From Hymenobacter puniceus (GTDB lineage Bacteria > Bacteroidota > Bacteroidia > Cytophagales > Hymenobacteraceae), in contig NZ_JACSCX010000014.1 of assembly GCF_014333525.1 (NCBI RefSeq), positions 1 through 41,626 of the forward strand: a stretch of 41,626 nt of DNA. The letters run 5' to 3'. Made by a program: the position numbers and the translations under genes. Shown one piece after another: positions 16,122 through 24,700 of this stretch (positions are counted from its first letter, which is position 1; every line of letters begins with the position of its first letter). The notes below the pieces were generated by a model. It worked only from the letters and a program-made list of their open reading frames with translations. It was not told the origin of the DNA and searched no databases.

Positions 16122-17120
16122 ATGAAAGTAGCCGTAGTAGGTGCCACCGGTTTGGTGGGCACCGAGATGCTGAAAGTACTGGCCGAGCGCAACTTCCCGG
16201 TCACCGAACTGCTGCCCGTGGCCTCCGCCCGCTCGGTGGGCCAGGAAATCGAGTTCCAGGGCAAGAAATACAAGGTGGTGAGCATGGACGACGCCATTGC
16301 AGCGCGTCCGGCCGTGGCCATCTTCTCGGCCGGCGGCTCCATCAGCAAGCAGGAGGCGCCGCGCTTCGCTGAAGTGGGTACCGTGGTCATCGACAACTCC
16401 TCGGCCTGGCGCATGGACCCCACCAAAAAGCTGGTGGTGCCCGAAATCAACGCCCGGGAGCTGACCGCCGCCGATAAAATCATTGCTAACCCCAACTGCT
16501 CGACCATCCAGATGGTGGTGGCCCTCAACGAGCTGCACAAACGGTATAAAGCTCAGCGCATCGTGGTGAGTACCTACCAGAGCGTGACGGGCACCGGCAA
16601 GCAGGCCGTGGATCAGCTGCTGGAAGAGCGCGCCGGCCAGACGCCCACCAACCCCGCCTACCCCCACCGCATCGACCTGAACGTGCTGCCCCACATCGAC
16701 GTGTTCGAGGACAACGGCTACACCAAGGAGGAAATGAAGATGGTAAACGAAACCAAGAAAATCTTCGGCGACGACACCATCCGTGTAACGGCCACCACCG
16801 TGCGCATCCCAGTGATGGGCGGCCATTCCGAAGCCATGAACGTGGAGTTTGCCGAAGAATTCGACCTTGACGAAGTGCGCGCCATCCTGCGCCGCACCGA
16901 AGGCGTGGAGCTGGTGGACGACGTGAAGAACAACATCTACCCCATGCCTAAAGACGCCCACGGCCGCGACGCCGTGCTCGTCGGCCGCCTCCGCCGCGAC
17001 GAAACCCAGCCCCGCACCCTCAACCTGTGGGTGGTAGCCGACAACCTGCGCAAAGGCGCCGCTACCAACGCCGTGCAGATTGCCGAGGCCATGCTAAAAA
17101 TGGGCTTGCTGATGGCCTAA
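16122..17120 (+). CDS. asd: Aspartate-semialdehyde dehydrogenase
   Basis: 332 residues from ATG 16122 (M-K-V-A-V-V-G-A-T-G-L-V-G, the NADP-binding loop at the very N-terminus). An in-frame ATG at 16116 is also possible. It reduces aspartyl-4-phosphate to aspartate semialdehyde with NADPH, the branch-point precursor for lysine/diaminopimelate, threonine and methionine. The catalytic cysteine is C126 in N-P-N-C-S-T-I-Q, and the active-site histidine lies in G-G-H-S-E-A. Length is normal. It stands alone here; the downstream enzyme homoserine dehydrogenase lies about 19 kb away in the methionine block. Confidence 0.95.
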   Translation: MKVAVVGATGLVGTEMLKVLAERNFPVTELLPVASARSVGQEIEFQGKKYKVVSMDDAIAARPAVAIFSAGGSISKQEAPRFAEVGTVVIDNSSAWRMDPTKKLVVPEINARELTAADKIIANPNCSTIQMVVALNELHKRYKAQRIVVSTYQSVTGTGKQAVDQLLEERAGQTPTNPAYPHRIDLNVLPHIDVFEDNGYTKEEMKMVNETKKIFGDDTIRVTATTVRIPVMGGHSEAMNVEFAEEFDLDEVRAILRRTEGVELVDDVKNNIYPMPKDAHGRDAVLVGRLRRDETQPRTLNLWVVADNLRKGAATNAVQIAEAMLKMGLLMA

Positions 17121-17134
17121 AACGGCCTTTTCAA

Positions 17135-17197
17135 GTAGTGAGTATTCAGGCTGTCATTGCCATACAACCAGCCAATGATAGCCCGAATACTCACTAC
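17135..17197. repeat. Long hairpin between asd and the TonB-like gene
   Basis: Arms 17135-17161 and 17171-17197 (27 bp each, 24 matches) begin GTAGTGAGTATTC and enclose a 9-nt loop. It lacks a T tract, so it looks like an intergenic palindromic repeat rather than a standard terminator. It may still protect or end the asd transcript. Confidence 0.75.
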
Positions 17198-17250
17198 CTA
17201 TCACTCAGCGCTTACCCGCTATATCGTCTATCCGAGCTTATCCAACTTTC

Positions 17251-18405
17251 ATGCATTCCGCAGTCCGTACCCTTTCTTTTGTAGCCCTATGCGGCCCGGC
17301 TTCGGCCGTGGCGCAAACCGCCTCCCCTACCCGCCCCGGCACCGAGCAGGTTATCAATAAAATCTACACCTACGTGGAGCAGATGCCCGAATTTCCGGGC
17401 GGCCAGCCCGCACTGTTCCGGACGCTGGGCCAGACGATAGTGTACCCGGCGGAGGCGCTGCAGCAGGGGCTGGAGGGCAAGGTGTTTGTGTCGTTTGTGG
17501 TGGCCGCGTCGGGGCAGGTACAGGACGTGAAGGTGAGCAAGAGCGTGCACCCGCTGCTCGATGCCGAGGCGCTGCGCGCCGTGCAGGCGCTGCCGGCTTT
17601 CGTGCCCGGCAAGCAGAACGGCCGCCCGGTGGCAGTAGCCTACACGCTGCCCATTGCGTTCAGAGTGCCCGCGGAAGCCGCGCCGGTAGCAACGGCCCCG
17701 GTGGCACCGCTGCTCACGGGCCCGCGGCCGGCGGCTAAGGAAGGCCGTAGCCCGCGCCCGCAGGGTGGGCAGGAGGCGTTGGCCGAGTACCTGAAAACCG
17801 TTGCATACCCCGCAGACGCTCAGCAGGCCCAGGCCTCCGGACTCATCGTGGTGGAGCTGACCGTAGGTGCCGACGGCAAGGTGAGCAAGGTGAGCACCGA
17901 TAACGGCATCGGCCTGCAGAACGGGCAGGCTACCCGCCTGATGCCCGCGCTACGCTTCGCCGCCATCAGCCTGCTCAACGACGCTCCTGCCTGGGCGCCG
18001 GGGCAGCTGAAGGGCAAAAACGTATCCAGCAACATCCAGATTCCGCTGCAGTTTGACGCCGCCAGTGGCATCGTGTCCATCGTTCCCGGGCTGCGGCTGT
18101 TTCCCGACGAAGGCCCTGCGGTACCGGGCGGGCCCGAAGCCCTGCTCAGAACCATGTCGCAGAGGCTGCAGTACCCCATGGAAGCACTGCGCAACCAGCG
18201 GCAGGGCAAAGTGGTGCTGTTTCTGCAAATCAGCGAAGAAGGCCGCCTGGAGCAGCCCTTGGTGGTCGGGCCAGTATCGCCGGAACTTGATGCCGAAGCC
18301 TTGCGCGTAGCAACTCTGCTGCCGCCCGTATTTCCAGCGCTGGAGCAAGGCAAGCCCGTACGCAGCTACTATCTGCTACCGGTGGTATTCGAGATTCGGG
18401 AGTGA
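17251..18405 (+). CDS. Secreted protein with three TonB C-terminal domains
   Basis: 384 residues. The N-terminus looks like a cleavable signal peptide ending near S-A-V-A-Q; no retained transmembrane anchor is seen. Three TonB_C-type repeats follow: about 43-138 (P-E-F-P-G-G...Y-P-A-E-A...G-K-V-F-V-S-F), about 165-268 (Y-P-A-D-A...G-L-I-V-V-E-L) and about 283-384 (Y-P-M-E-A...G-K-V-V-L-F-L). The first and third keep the L-D-A-E-A-L-R segment, the second is more diverged. Classical TonB has one such domain, a proline-rich spacer and an N-terminal helix that contacts ExbB/ExbD. Without that helix this protein is unlikely to energise receptors itself; binding to TonB boxes or to peptidoglycan are possibilities. 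A perfect terminator follows. Confidence 0.8.
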   Translation: MHSAVRTLSFVALCGPASAVAQTASPTRPGTEQVINKIYTYVEQMPEFPGGQPALFRTLGQTIVYPAEALQQGLEGKVFVSFVVAASGQVQDVKVSKSVHPLLDAEALRAVQALPAFVPGKQNGRPVAVAYTLPIAFRVPAEAAPVATAPVAPLLTGPRPAAKEGRSPRPQGGQEALAEYLKTVAYPADAQQAQASGLIVVELTVGADGKVSKVSTDNGIGLQNGQATRLMPALRFAAISLLNDAPAWAPGQLKGKNVSSNIQIPLQFDAASGIVSIVPGLRLFPDEGPAVPGGPEALLRTMSQRLQYPMEALRNQRQGKVVLFLQISEEGRLEQPLVVGPVSPELDAEALRVATLLPPVFPALEQGKPVRSYYLLPVVFEIRE

Positions 18406-18437
18406 CGAAAACACCCTAGCCATTCTTTTCAGCAAAC

Positions 18438-18473
18438 AAAAAAGCTCTTCCGGATATCCGGAAGAGCTTTTTT
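18438..18473. terminator. Bidirectional terminator between convergent genes
   Basis: A 36-bp perfect palindrome with A6 on one side and T6 on the other, centre CCGGATATCCGG. It serves both the TonB-like gene (rightward) and icd (leftward). Confidence 0.92.
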
Positions 18474-18500
18474 GCTATTCAGCTTTAAACCGAAACAGCC

Positions 18501-19733
18501 CTACTTGGCCAGCTTGGCTTTCAGATTCTCATCCAGCGCAGCCAGGAACTCCTCGGTGTAGAGGTAGTCTTTGCCGTGCTCCACTTTGTTGCCGTGGATG
18601 CAGACGGCGAGGTCCTTGGTCATCTTGCCGCTTTCCACGGTTTCAATGCACACGGCTTCTAGAGCGTGGCAGAAGTCAATCAGCTCCTGGTTGTTATCCA
18701 GCTTGCCGCGGAACTCTAGGCCGCGCGTCCAAGCGAAGATGCTGGCAATGGGGTTGGTGCTCGTAGGCTTGCCTTTCTGATGGTCGCGGTAATGACGCGT
18801 TACGGTGCCGTGGGCAGCTTCGGCCTCCATGGTGCCGCCGTCGGGCGTAACCAGCACGGAGGTCATCAGGCCGAGCGAGCCGAAACCCTGGGCCACGGTG
18901 TCGCTTTGCACGTCGCCGTCGTAGTTTTTGCAGGCCCACACGAAGTTGCCGTTCCATTTCAGGGCCGAGGCCACCATGTCGTCAATCAGACGGTGCTCGT
19001 AGGTGATGCCGGCTTCCTTAAACTTCGCCAGATAATCCTGCTCATAAATCTCCTGGAAGATGTCCTTGAAGCGACCATCGTACTTCTTCAGGATGGTGTT
19101 CTTGGTGCTCAGATACAACGGCCAGCCCTTGCTCAGGGCCTGGTTGAAGCAGGCGTGGGCAAAGCCGCGGATGCTTTCGTCGGTGTTGTACATAGCCAGG
19201 GCCACGCCGTCGCCTTTAAAGTTGTACACCTCAAACGACTGGGTTTCGCCGCCATCCTCGGGCTGGAAGGTTACGGTCAGCTTGCCTTTGCCTTTCGTTA
19301 CGAAGTCGGTGGCGCGGTACTGGTCGCCGAAGGCGTGGCGGCCGATGCAGATCGGGGCTGTCCAGTTAGGTACGAGGCGGGGCACGTTGCTCATCACAAT
19401 CGGCTCACGGAATACGGTGCCGTCGAGAATGTTGCGGATGGTGCCGTTCGGTGACTTCCACATCTGCTTCAGGCCAAATTCCTGCACCCGCTCCTCGTCG
19501 GGGGTGATGGTAGCGCACTTGATGCCCACGCCGTACTGCTTGATGGCGTTGGCCGCGTCAATAGTTACCTGGTCGTTGGTTTCGTCGCGGTACTCAATGC
19601 CGAGGTCGTAATACTTAATATCGAGCTCCAGATAGGGCGTAATCAGCTTGTCCTTGATGAACTTCCAGATGATGCGCGTCATTTCGTCGCCATCCAGCTC
19701 TACTACCGGGTTTGCTACTTTGATTTTGGTCAT
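18501..19733 (-). CDS. icd: NADP-dependent isocitrate dehydrogenase, eukaryotic-like dimeric type
   Basis: 410 residues. It oxidatively decarboxylates isocitrate to 2-oxoglutarate with NADP in the TCA cycle. The sequence opens V-V-E-L-D-G-D-E-M-T-R-I-I-W, and has S-P-N-G-T-I-R-N-I-L-D-G-T-V-F-R-E-P-I (substrate loop), T-K-N-T-I-L-K-K-Y-D-G-R-F (catalytic Lys), D-G-D-V-Q-S-D (metal-binding Asp residues) and A-H-G-T-V-T-R-H (NADP binding). This is the short type II enzyme close to mitochondrial/cytosolic IDH rather than the E. coli-type or long monomeric enzyme. Length is normal. Its promoter is probably the TATCTTTG at 19853-19846. Confidence 0.96.
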   Translation of the reverse strand: MTKIKVANPVVELDGDEMTRIIWKFIKDKLITPYLELDIKYYDLGIEYRDETNDQVTIDAANAIKQYGVGIKCATITPDEERVQEFGLKQMWKSPNGTIRNILDGTVFREPIVMSNVPRLVPNWTAPICIGRHAFGDQYRATDFVTKGKGKLTVTFQPEDGGETQSFEVYNFKGDGVALAMYNTDESIRGFAHACFNQALSKGWPLYLSTKNTILKKYDGRFKDIFQEIYEQDYLAKFKEAGITYEHRLIDDMVASALKWNGNFVWACKNYDGDVQSDTVAQGFGSLGLMTSVLVTPDGGTMEAEAAHGTVTRHYRDHQKGKPTSTNPIASIFAWTRGLEFRGKLDNNQELIDFCHALEAVCIETVESGKMTKDLAVCIHGNKVEHGKDYLYTEEFLAALDENLKAKLAK

Positions 19734-19845
19734 GGGTCAGAGGGGAATATGTGGTAAATCGGTTCGGTGCGGAAATGGCAGTACGTACGGGTTTGACGTG
19801 CTCAGGGCCAAACCTGCCTAAGCAGCCGGGCCGTATCTGCCGCCG

Positions 19846-19853
19846 CAAAGATA
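19846..19853 (-). promoter_or_regulatory. -7 element TATCTTTG of icd
   Basis: The minus strand reads TATCTTTG, a consensus match, 113 nt upstream of the icd ATG. That gives icd a leader of about 105 nt. No TTG at the expected -33 distance was found. Confidence 0.5.
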
Positions 19854-19875
19854 TGGGCTGCCGCGAGGTGCGCCC

Positions 19876-19894
19876 CCGGTCCTGGCCGGACCGG
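19876..19894. terminator. GC-rich hairpin after the alpha/beta hydrolase gene
   Basis: CCGGTCC (19876-19882) pairs with GGACCGG (19888-19894). No T tract follows on the minus strand, so this is only a possible terminator for the leftward hydrolase transcript. Confidence 0.4.
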
Positions 19895-19914
19895 CAAATT
19901 AGCTTGGTTTCCGG

Positions 19915-20667
19915 TTAGCTGAGCACGCCTCCCGCGAAATCCAGTACGGCGCGGCGCGTAAGTTCCGGCTCCTCAAAGAAGCCGAGGTGCCCTACGTCGC
20001 TGAGCAGCAGCGCGTGGCTTTCAGCCGGCAGCGCCAGTTGGGGCAGCAGGCTTTCGGTGGGTACCGCCACGTCTTCTTTGCCGGCAATGAAAAGCACCGG
20101 AAACTTGGCGTCGCGCAGAATGTGAGTACGGTCGGGGCGGTTTTTCATGGCTTCCAGCGCGCCCAGCACCGTGGCTTCGGGTGTGGCCCGGCCAATGTCC
20201 TCCAGAAACTCGCGCCGCTCCAGCAGCCGCTCGCGGTTGGCGGGCGCAAACAACGGCCGAATAAACGATTCCATGAACTTCTCCACGCCGTGGCGGCGCA
20301 CGAAGTCCATGTTTTTGTCGCGGTTGGCCTTTTTCTCGTCGGTATCGGGCAGGGCGGTGCTGTGGAATAGCACGAGGCCGGCCACCATTTCGGAGTAGCG
20401 CTCAGCAAACGCCAAAGCCACGTAGCCGCCCATGCTGTGGCACACCAGCAGCGCGCGTTCCACGGCTTTCTGGCGCAGCTGCTCGGCCACGTAGCGGGCC
20501 TGGGCCTCCATGCTGTAGTCGCGGATGTCGTGCACGTTGGTGCCGTGGCCGGGCAGGTTCAGGGTCAGCAGGCGGTATTCGGCGGGAAACTCGCGGGTGA
20601 AATCCGTCCACACCTCGCGCGATTCGCCGAAGCCGTGGAGCAGCACAATAGTTGGTTGGGAAGTCAT
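19915..20667 (-). CDS. Alpha/beta fold hydrolase
   Basis: About 250 residues from the ATG at 20667, which places the strand I-V-L-L-H-G-F-G (oxyanion segment) right at the N-terminus as usual; a longer reading upstream adds an unrelated tail. The catalytic triad is visible: Ser in C-H-S-M-G-G (about residue 78), Asp in G-K-E-D-V-A-V-P (about 198) and His in V-G-H-L-G-F-F (about 226). Cytoplasmic; likely an esterase or lactonase-type enzyme acting on a small ester, but the substrate cannot be read from sequence. Confidence 0.88.
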   Translation of the reverse strand: MTSQPTIVLLHGFGESREVWTDFTREFPAEYRLLTLNLPGHGTNVHDIRDYSMEAQARYVAEQLRQKAVERALLVCHSMGGYVALAFAERYSEMVAGLVLFHSTALPDTDEKKANRDKNMDFVRRHGVEKFMESFIRPLFAPANRERLLERREFLEDIGRATPEATVLGALEAMKNRPDRTHILRDAKFPVLFIAGKEDVAVPTESLLPQLALPAESHALLLSDVGHLGFFEEPELTRRAVLDFAGGVLS

Positions 20668-20768
20668 AAGAAGAAGGCCGCGGCCAACCGCGGCCGCGCA
20701 ATGTAGGATGGGCACAAGTACGCACATTTGCGCAGCTTGGCTGCTCCGCTTCCGCTGCCAGAGCGCAA

Positions 20769-20804
20769 AAGCGCCTGTCTCCCAAGCGAGAAACAGGCGC
20801 TTTC
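20769..20804 (-). terminator. Terminator downstream of the YceI gene
   Basis: AAAGCGCCTGT (20769-20779) pairs with ACAGGCGCTTT (20794-20804), an 11-bp stem. Read leftward, the stem is followed by a T run, fitting an end for the YceI transcript. Confidence 0.7.
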
Positions 20805-20829
20805 ACTGATTATAGCCATGCAGTGTTTG

Positions 20830-20879
20830 TCCGCTGAGCAACCTGATTAAACGGTCTGCAGGTATGCCGACTCAGCGGA
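20830..20879. repeat. Nested hairpin between the YceI gene and its terminator
   Basis: Outer arms TCCGCTGAG (20830-20838) and CTCAGCGGA (20871-20879) enclose an inner pair ACCTG/CAGGT. It lies 20 nt after the YceI stop and would be in its 3' UTR. Confidence 0.5.
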
Positions 20880-20898
20880 AAAGCATAGCGGCAGGACC

Positions 20899-21432
20899 TT
20901 AGGCCTGCTTGGCAAACTGCAGGCTGGCCTGCAGCTTCACGTCGTCGCTTACCACAATAGAGCCGGCTTCGGTGATGCCGCTCCAGGTCAGGCCGAAGTC
21001 TTTACGGTTGATTTTGCCGCTCACTTCGAAACCCGCTTTCTGGTTGCCGTAAAAGTCGCCGGCCTGGCCGCCGTACTCCACGTCCAGCGTGATAGGCTGT
21101 GTTACGCCGTGTAGAGTCAGGTTGCCGGTGAGCTTGTATTCGCCCTCACCTTCTTTCACGAAAGACGTCGACACAAACGACAGCTCCGGGTACGTGGCAG
21201 CATCGAAGAACTCAGCACTTTTCAGGTGCTCGTCGCGCTGAGCCTGGTTGGTGTCGATGCTGTCAATCTGGGCCGTGAACTGCACCTGCGCGTTGTCAAA
21301 CGTGTCGTCTTCGGTAGTGGCGCTGCCCGAAAACTGCTTGAACGAGCCGGTTACCGTGGAAATAACCAGGTGCTTCACCTTAAACTGAACTTCGGAGTGC
21401 ATTGGGTCTAGTGCCCACTGGGTAGCTGCCAT
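20899..21432 (-). CDS. YceI family protein
   Basis: 177 residues from the ATG at 21432. The upstream in-frame extension runs through the promoter and operator candidate, so it is rejected. The fold is a lipocalin-like barrel that binds long-chain isoprenoid or amide lipids in characterised members. Family marks include W-A-L-D-P-M-H-S-E-V-Q-F-K-V-K-H at the start, F-D-A-A-T-Y-P-E-L-S-F-V-S, G-N-L-T-L-H-G-V-T-Q-P-I-T-L and the C-terminal R-K-D-F-G-L-T-W. No signal peptide is present, unlike the periplasmic E. coli protein, so this copy is probably cytoplasmic. A palindrome overlapping its promoter suggests regulation by a dimeric repressor. Confidence 0.9.
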   Translation of the reverse strand: MAATQWALDPMHSEVQFKVKHLVISTVTGSFKQFSGSATTEDDTFDNAQVQFTAQIDSIDTNQAQRDEHLKSAEFFDAATYPELSFVSTSFVKEGEGEYKLTGNLTLHGVTQPITLDVEYGGQAGDFYGNQKAGFEVSGKINRKDFGLTWSGITEAGSIVVSDDVKLQASLQFAKQA

Positions 21433-21513
21433 ATAACTGAAGAGAAAAAAGAGGAAAAAATCAAGTACCAAGTGCTGGAGCGGGTCAGACAACCCTATCA
21501 AGAACCAACGACT

Positions 21514-21521
21514 CAAATGTA
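21514..21521 (-). promoter_or_regulatory. -7 element TACATTTG of the YceI gene
   Basis: The minus strand reads TACATTTG, a consensus TAnnTTTG, 82 nt upstream of the start at 21432. Confidence 0.6.
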
Positions 21522-21527
21522 TGAATA

Positions 21528-21553
21528 ATGTATCTACATACGTGTACATACAT
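21528..21553. promoter_or_regulatory. Candidate operator upstream of the YceI gene
   Basis: A 26-bp imperfect palindrome with arms ATGTATCTACA and TGTACATACAT. It lies directly upstream of the -7 element, over the expected -33 region, so a bound protein would block transcription. The regulator is not encoded nearby; MarR- or TetR-like dimers bind sites of this kind. Confidence 0.45.
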
Positions 21554-21701
21554 GATATTTTTATTTGCAGGTGCTCGGCACACATGCCCACTGCATGGCG
21601 CCGCTGCTAGATTGTTGTTGCTGTACAACACTTCTGAAAAGTGCTTGGATCGTTTGGCCTATGGTTGCGGCCAAGCATGCCATAAGCCATAAGTTATAGT
21701 A

Positions 21702-21725
21702 ACTTACTGTCGCAATACTTACTGT
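21702..21725. promoter_or_regulatory. 9-bp direct repeats upstream of the histidine kinase gene
   Basis: ACTTACTGT occurs at 21702-21710 and 21717-21725, a 15-nt period, ending 8 nt before the kinase ATG. Direct half-sites suggest a response-regulator-type protein, but the closeness to the start codon leaves the role open. Confidence 0.3.
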
Positions 21726-21733
21726 GGCACGTT

Positions 21734-24700
21734 TTGCTTTGCTATGCTTGCGCTGTGAATCTTCCTCCCTCCAGCTTCTTATCTGCATCCGGCTATTCCG
21801 CGTTGACACTCCTGGAAGGCGTGTTCGACGCCGTTGTGCTGCTGGCGCCGGATGGAAACTTGCAGTGGGCTAATCCGAACTTTCTGCGTCTCACTGGCTT
21901 TGCTGATGTGCAGGCTGCAGCAGAAGTAATACAGGAGGCCATGACAGCAGCAGGCAGCCCACTTGCCGTATTAGGGCCATCTGTCAGCAACCAAACTTTG
22001 CCGTTTACGCTGGCTTTGCGCCGCGCTGATGGCAGCCGGCTGCCCGTGCGGCTGAAAGTGCAGCCACAGCCCACCGGCTGGCTTGGGCTGCTGGACGTTG
22101 AGCAGGCCGGTGCTTTCTCAGCTAATACGCAGCAAGAACAGGAAGCTCGCTTCAACTACCTCACCGATCAGGTTCCCGGTGTGCTGTTTCAGTGGCGCGA
22201 CGCCAATGGTATTGCGGAGTTGAGCTACATCAGCCCACAGTTGCAGCTGCTTTTCGGCCTGGCTCCTACGCAGGTACACACGCTGCCCAGCCTGCTCCAT
22301 CCCGATGATTTGCCACACTGGCGGTCTGCCGCACGCCGCACACGCCGGCTAGGAGTACCTTTTGTGTTCGAAGGACGCCTGCTGGTGCCGGGGCAGCCCA
22401 TGCGGTGGCTGCGCGCCACTGCCCAGCTTTCACGCGCCGATGCTACCGGCAAGCTCTACAGCGGCCTGCTCACAGATAGCACCGCCCTTAGGCAGGCAGA
22501 AGCCGCCGTGCAGGACCACGAGCAGCGCTGGCGCTTGGCTATCGAGCAATTCGGTGATGGCGCTTGGGAGTTCAATTACCAGACTGGGGCGGAATACTTT
22601 TCTCAGGCTTACCATACAATGCTGGGCTACCTGCCCGGTGGCCCCGAACTGCTGCCGCGCAGCTGGGAGCAGCACGTCCATCCCGACGACCGTGCCATAA
22701 GCCTGGAAGCGGCCGCTGCTTACCTGAATGGGACCAAGCCCATATATTCAGTGGAACGCCGTCTGCGCTGCCAGGATGGCAGCTACAAATGGGTACTTAC
22801 CCGCGGCCTTATCACGCAGCGCGACGAGCATGGCGCGCCCCTGACCATGACCGGGGTACACACCGATATTTCGGCGCTGAAAGAAACCAGCCTGGCGCTT
22901 GAAGCCAGTACACTGCGCTTTGCCACCACCATTGCCAGCTTACAGGAAGGCATTTTGCTGGAAGACGAGCATCAGCATGTGGTGTTGGCCAACGATGCGT
23001 TGTGCGACATATTCAAGCTCAATACAACCCCAACTCAACTGGTGGGCTACAACACGCGCTTGTTGGAAAAGAACATGCAGCACCAGTTCCGGCAGCCCGA
23101 AACCTTTGTACAGCGCTACACCACCATTGTACAGGCGCGGCGGCCGGTAACAGACGAGCTATTTGAGCTGGCCGATGGACGCATCGTGCAAACCGACTTC
23201 GTACCCATTTTTGTGGCGGAGCGCTACATCGGGCACCTGTGGAAGTTCCAGGACATTACGGAGCGCAAGCACAACGAAGATGCCCTGCGGCAGCGCGAGG
23301 AGAAGTACCGCGGTATTATCGACAACATGAACATGGGCCTGGTGGAGATGGACCTGAACCGCCAGGTGATGTTTATCAATAAGGCTTTCAGCGACATTAC
23401 CGGCTACTCCAAGCAGGATTTCAGCGACCAGCATACGCTCGACCGTCTGATGTCGCCCGAAGATATTAGCTTGGCGAAGCAGCGCGACCTGCGCCGCCGC
23501 CTTGGCGAGTCGGAAACCTACGAAACGTCCATCACAGACAGCAAAGGCACACTCAAGTGGCTGCTGGTGAGTGCCGCTCCCCTCTACGATGAGGCGCAAC
23601 AGGTGTACGGTAGTATTGCCATTATTCTCGACATCACCCACCAGAAAGAGCTGGAGCACAATCTGCGGGCAGCCAAAGAGCAGGCCGAGGACCTAGCCCA
23701 GGCTAAAGAGCTGTTTCTGGCCAATATGAGCCACGAAATCCGCACCCCGATGAACGCTATTCTGGGAATGGGGCAGTTGCTAGCCAAAACGCCACTCGAT
23801 GCAGTGCAGCTCACGTACCTGCGCGCCATTGAAACGTCGGGCGAGAACCTGCTGGTGATTCTCAACGACATTCTGGATTTGTCGAAAATAGGAGCCAGCC
23901 AGCTTCAGATCGAGCAGATTGGCTTTAGCTTGTCGGATTTGCTGCTGCAGATCGAGAAAAGCCTGCACTTCAAGGCCGAGGAAAAAGGCCTTGCATTTCA
24001 GGTGAAGCTGGATGAACAGCTGCCGGCGGTGCTGCTCGGCGACCCGTACCGCATCACGCAGGTGTTGCTTAACCTGGCCGGCAACTCCATTAAATTCACG
24101 GAGAAAGGCTCCGTTACGGTAGCCTGCACCCAGGTAAGCACCGACGGAACGCACGCGCTGGTGCACTGGGGCGTAACCGACACCGGCATTGGCATTGACG
24201 CCGACTATCTGGCGAACATTTTCAAGGAGTTCAGCCAGGAAGATTCGTCGGTTACGCGCCGCTTTGGTGGTACCGGCCTGGGGCTGAGCATCAGCCGCCA
24301 GCTGGTGCAGCTGATGGGCGGCGAAATCAGCATCGACAGCCAGAAGCACCAAGGCACTCACAGCCATTTTGTGCTGCGCCTGCCCATCGGCACAGCCGAA
24401 GATCTGCCGCGCAAAACACTCATCACGGCCAACATCCGGGAGAAGCTACGGGGCCGCCAGGTGCTACTGGTGGAAGACAACCACTTCAACCGCCAGATTG
24501 CGAAAGGCTTTCTGCATAACGCCGGCGTGCTGGTGCAGGAGGCAGAAAACGGGGCCCAGGCCGTAGAGCTGGCGCGCCACGGCACCTTCGATGTAGTGCT
24601 GATGGACGTGCAGATGCCAGTGATGAACGGCCTAGAAGCCACCACCTACCTGCGCCAGCACCTGCAGCTGAGGACGCCCATTATTGCACTGACGGCCAAT

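Noticed and set aside
16038..16961. 307-residue open frame on the minus strand
   Set aside because: Antisense to asd, with a His- and Gly-rich sequence lacking any domain.
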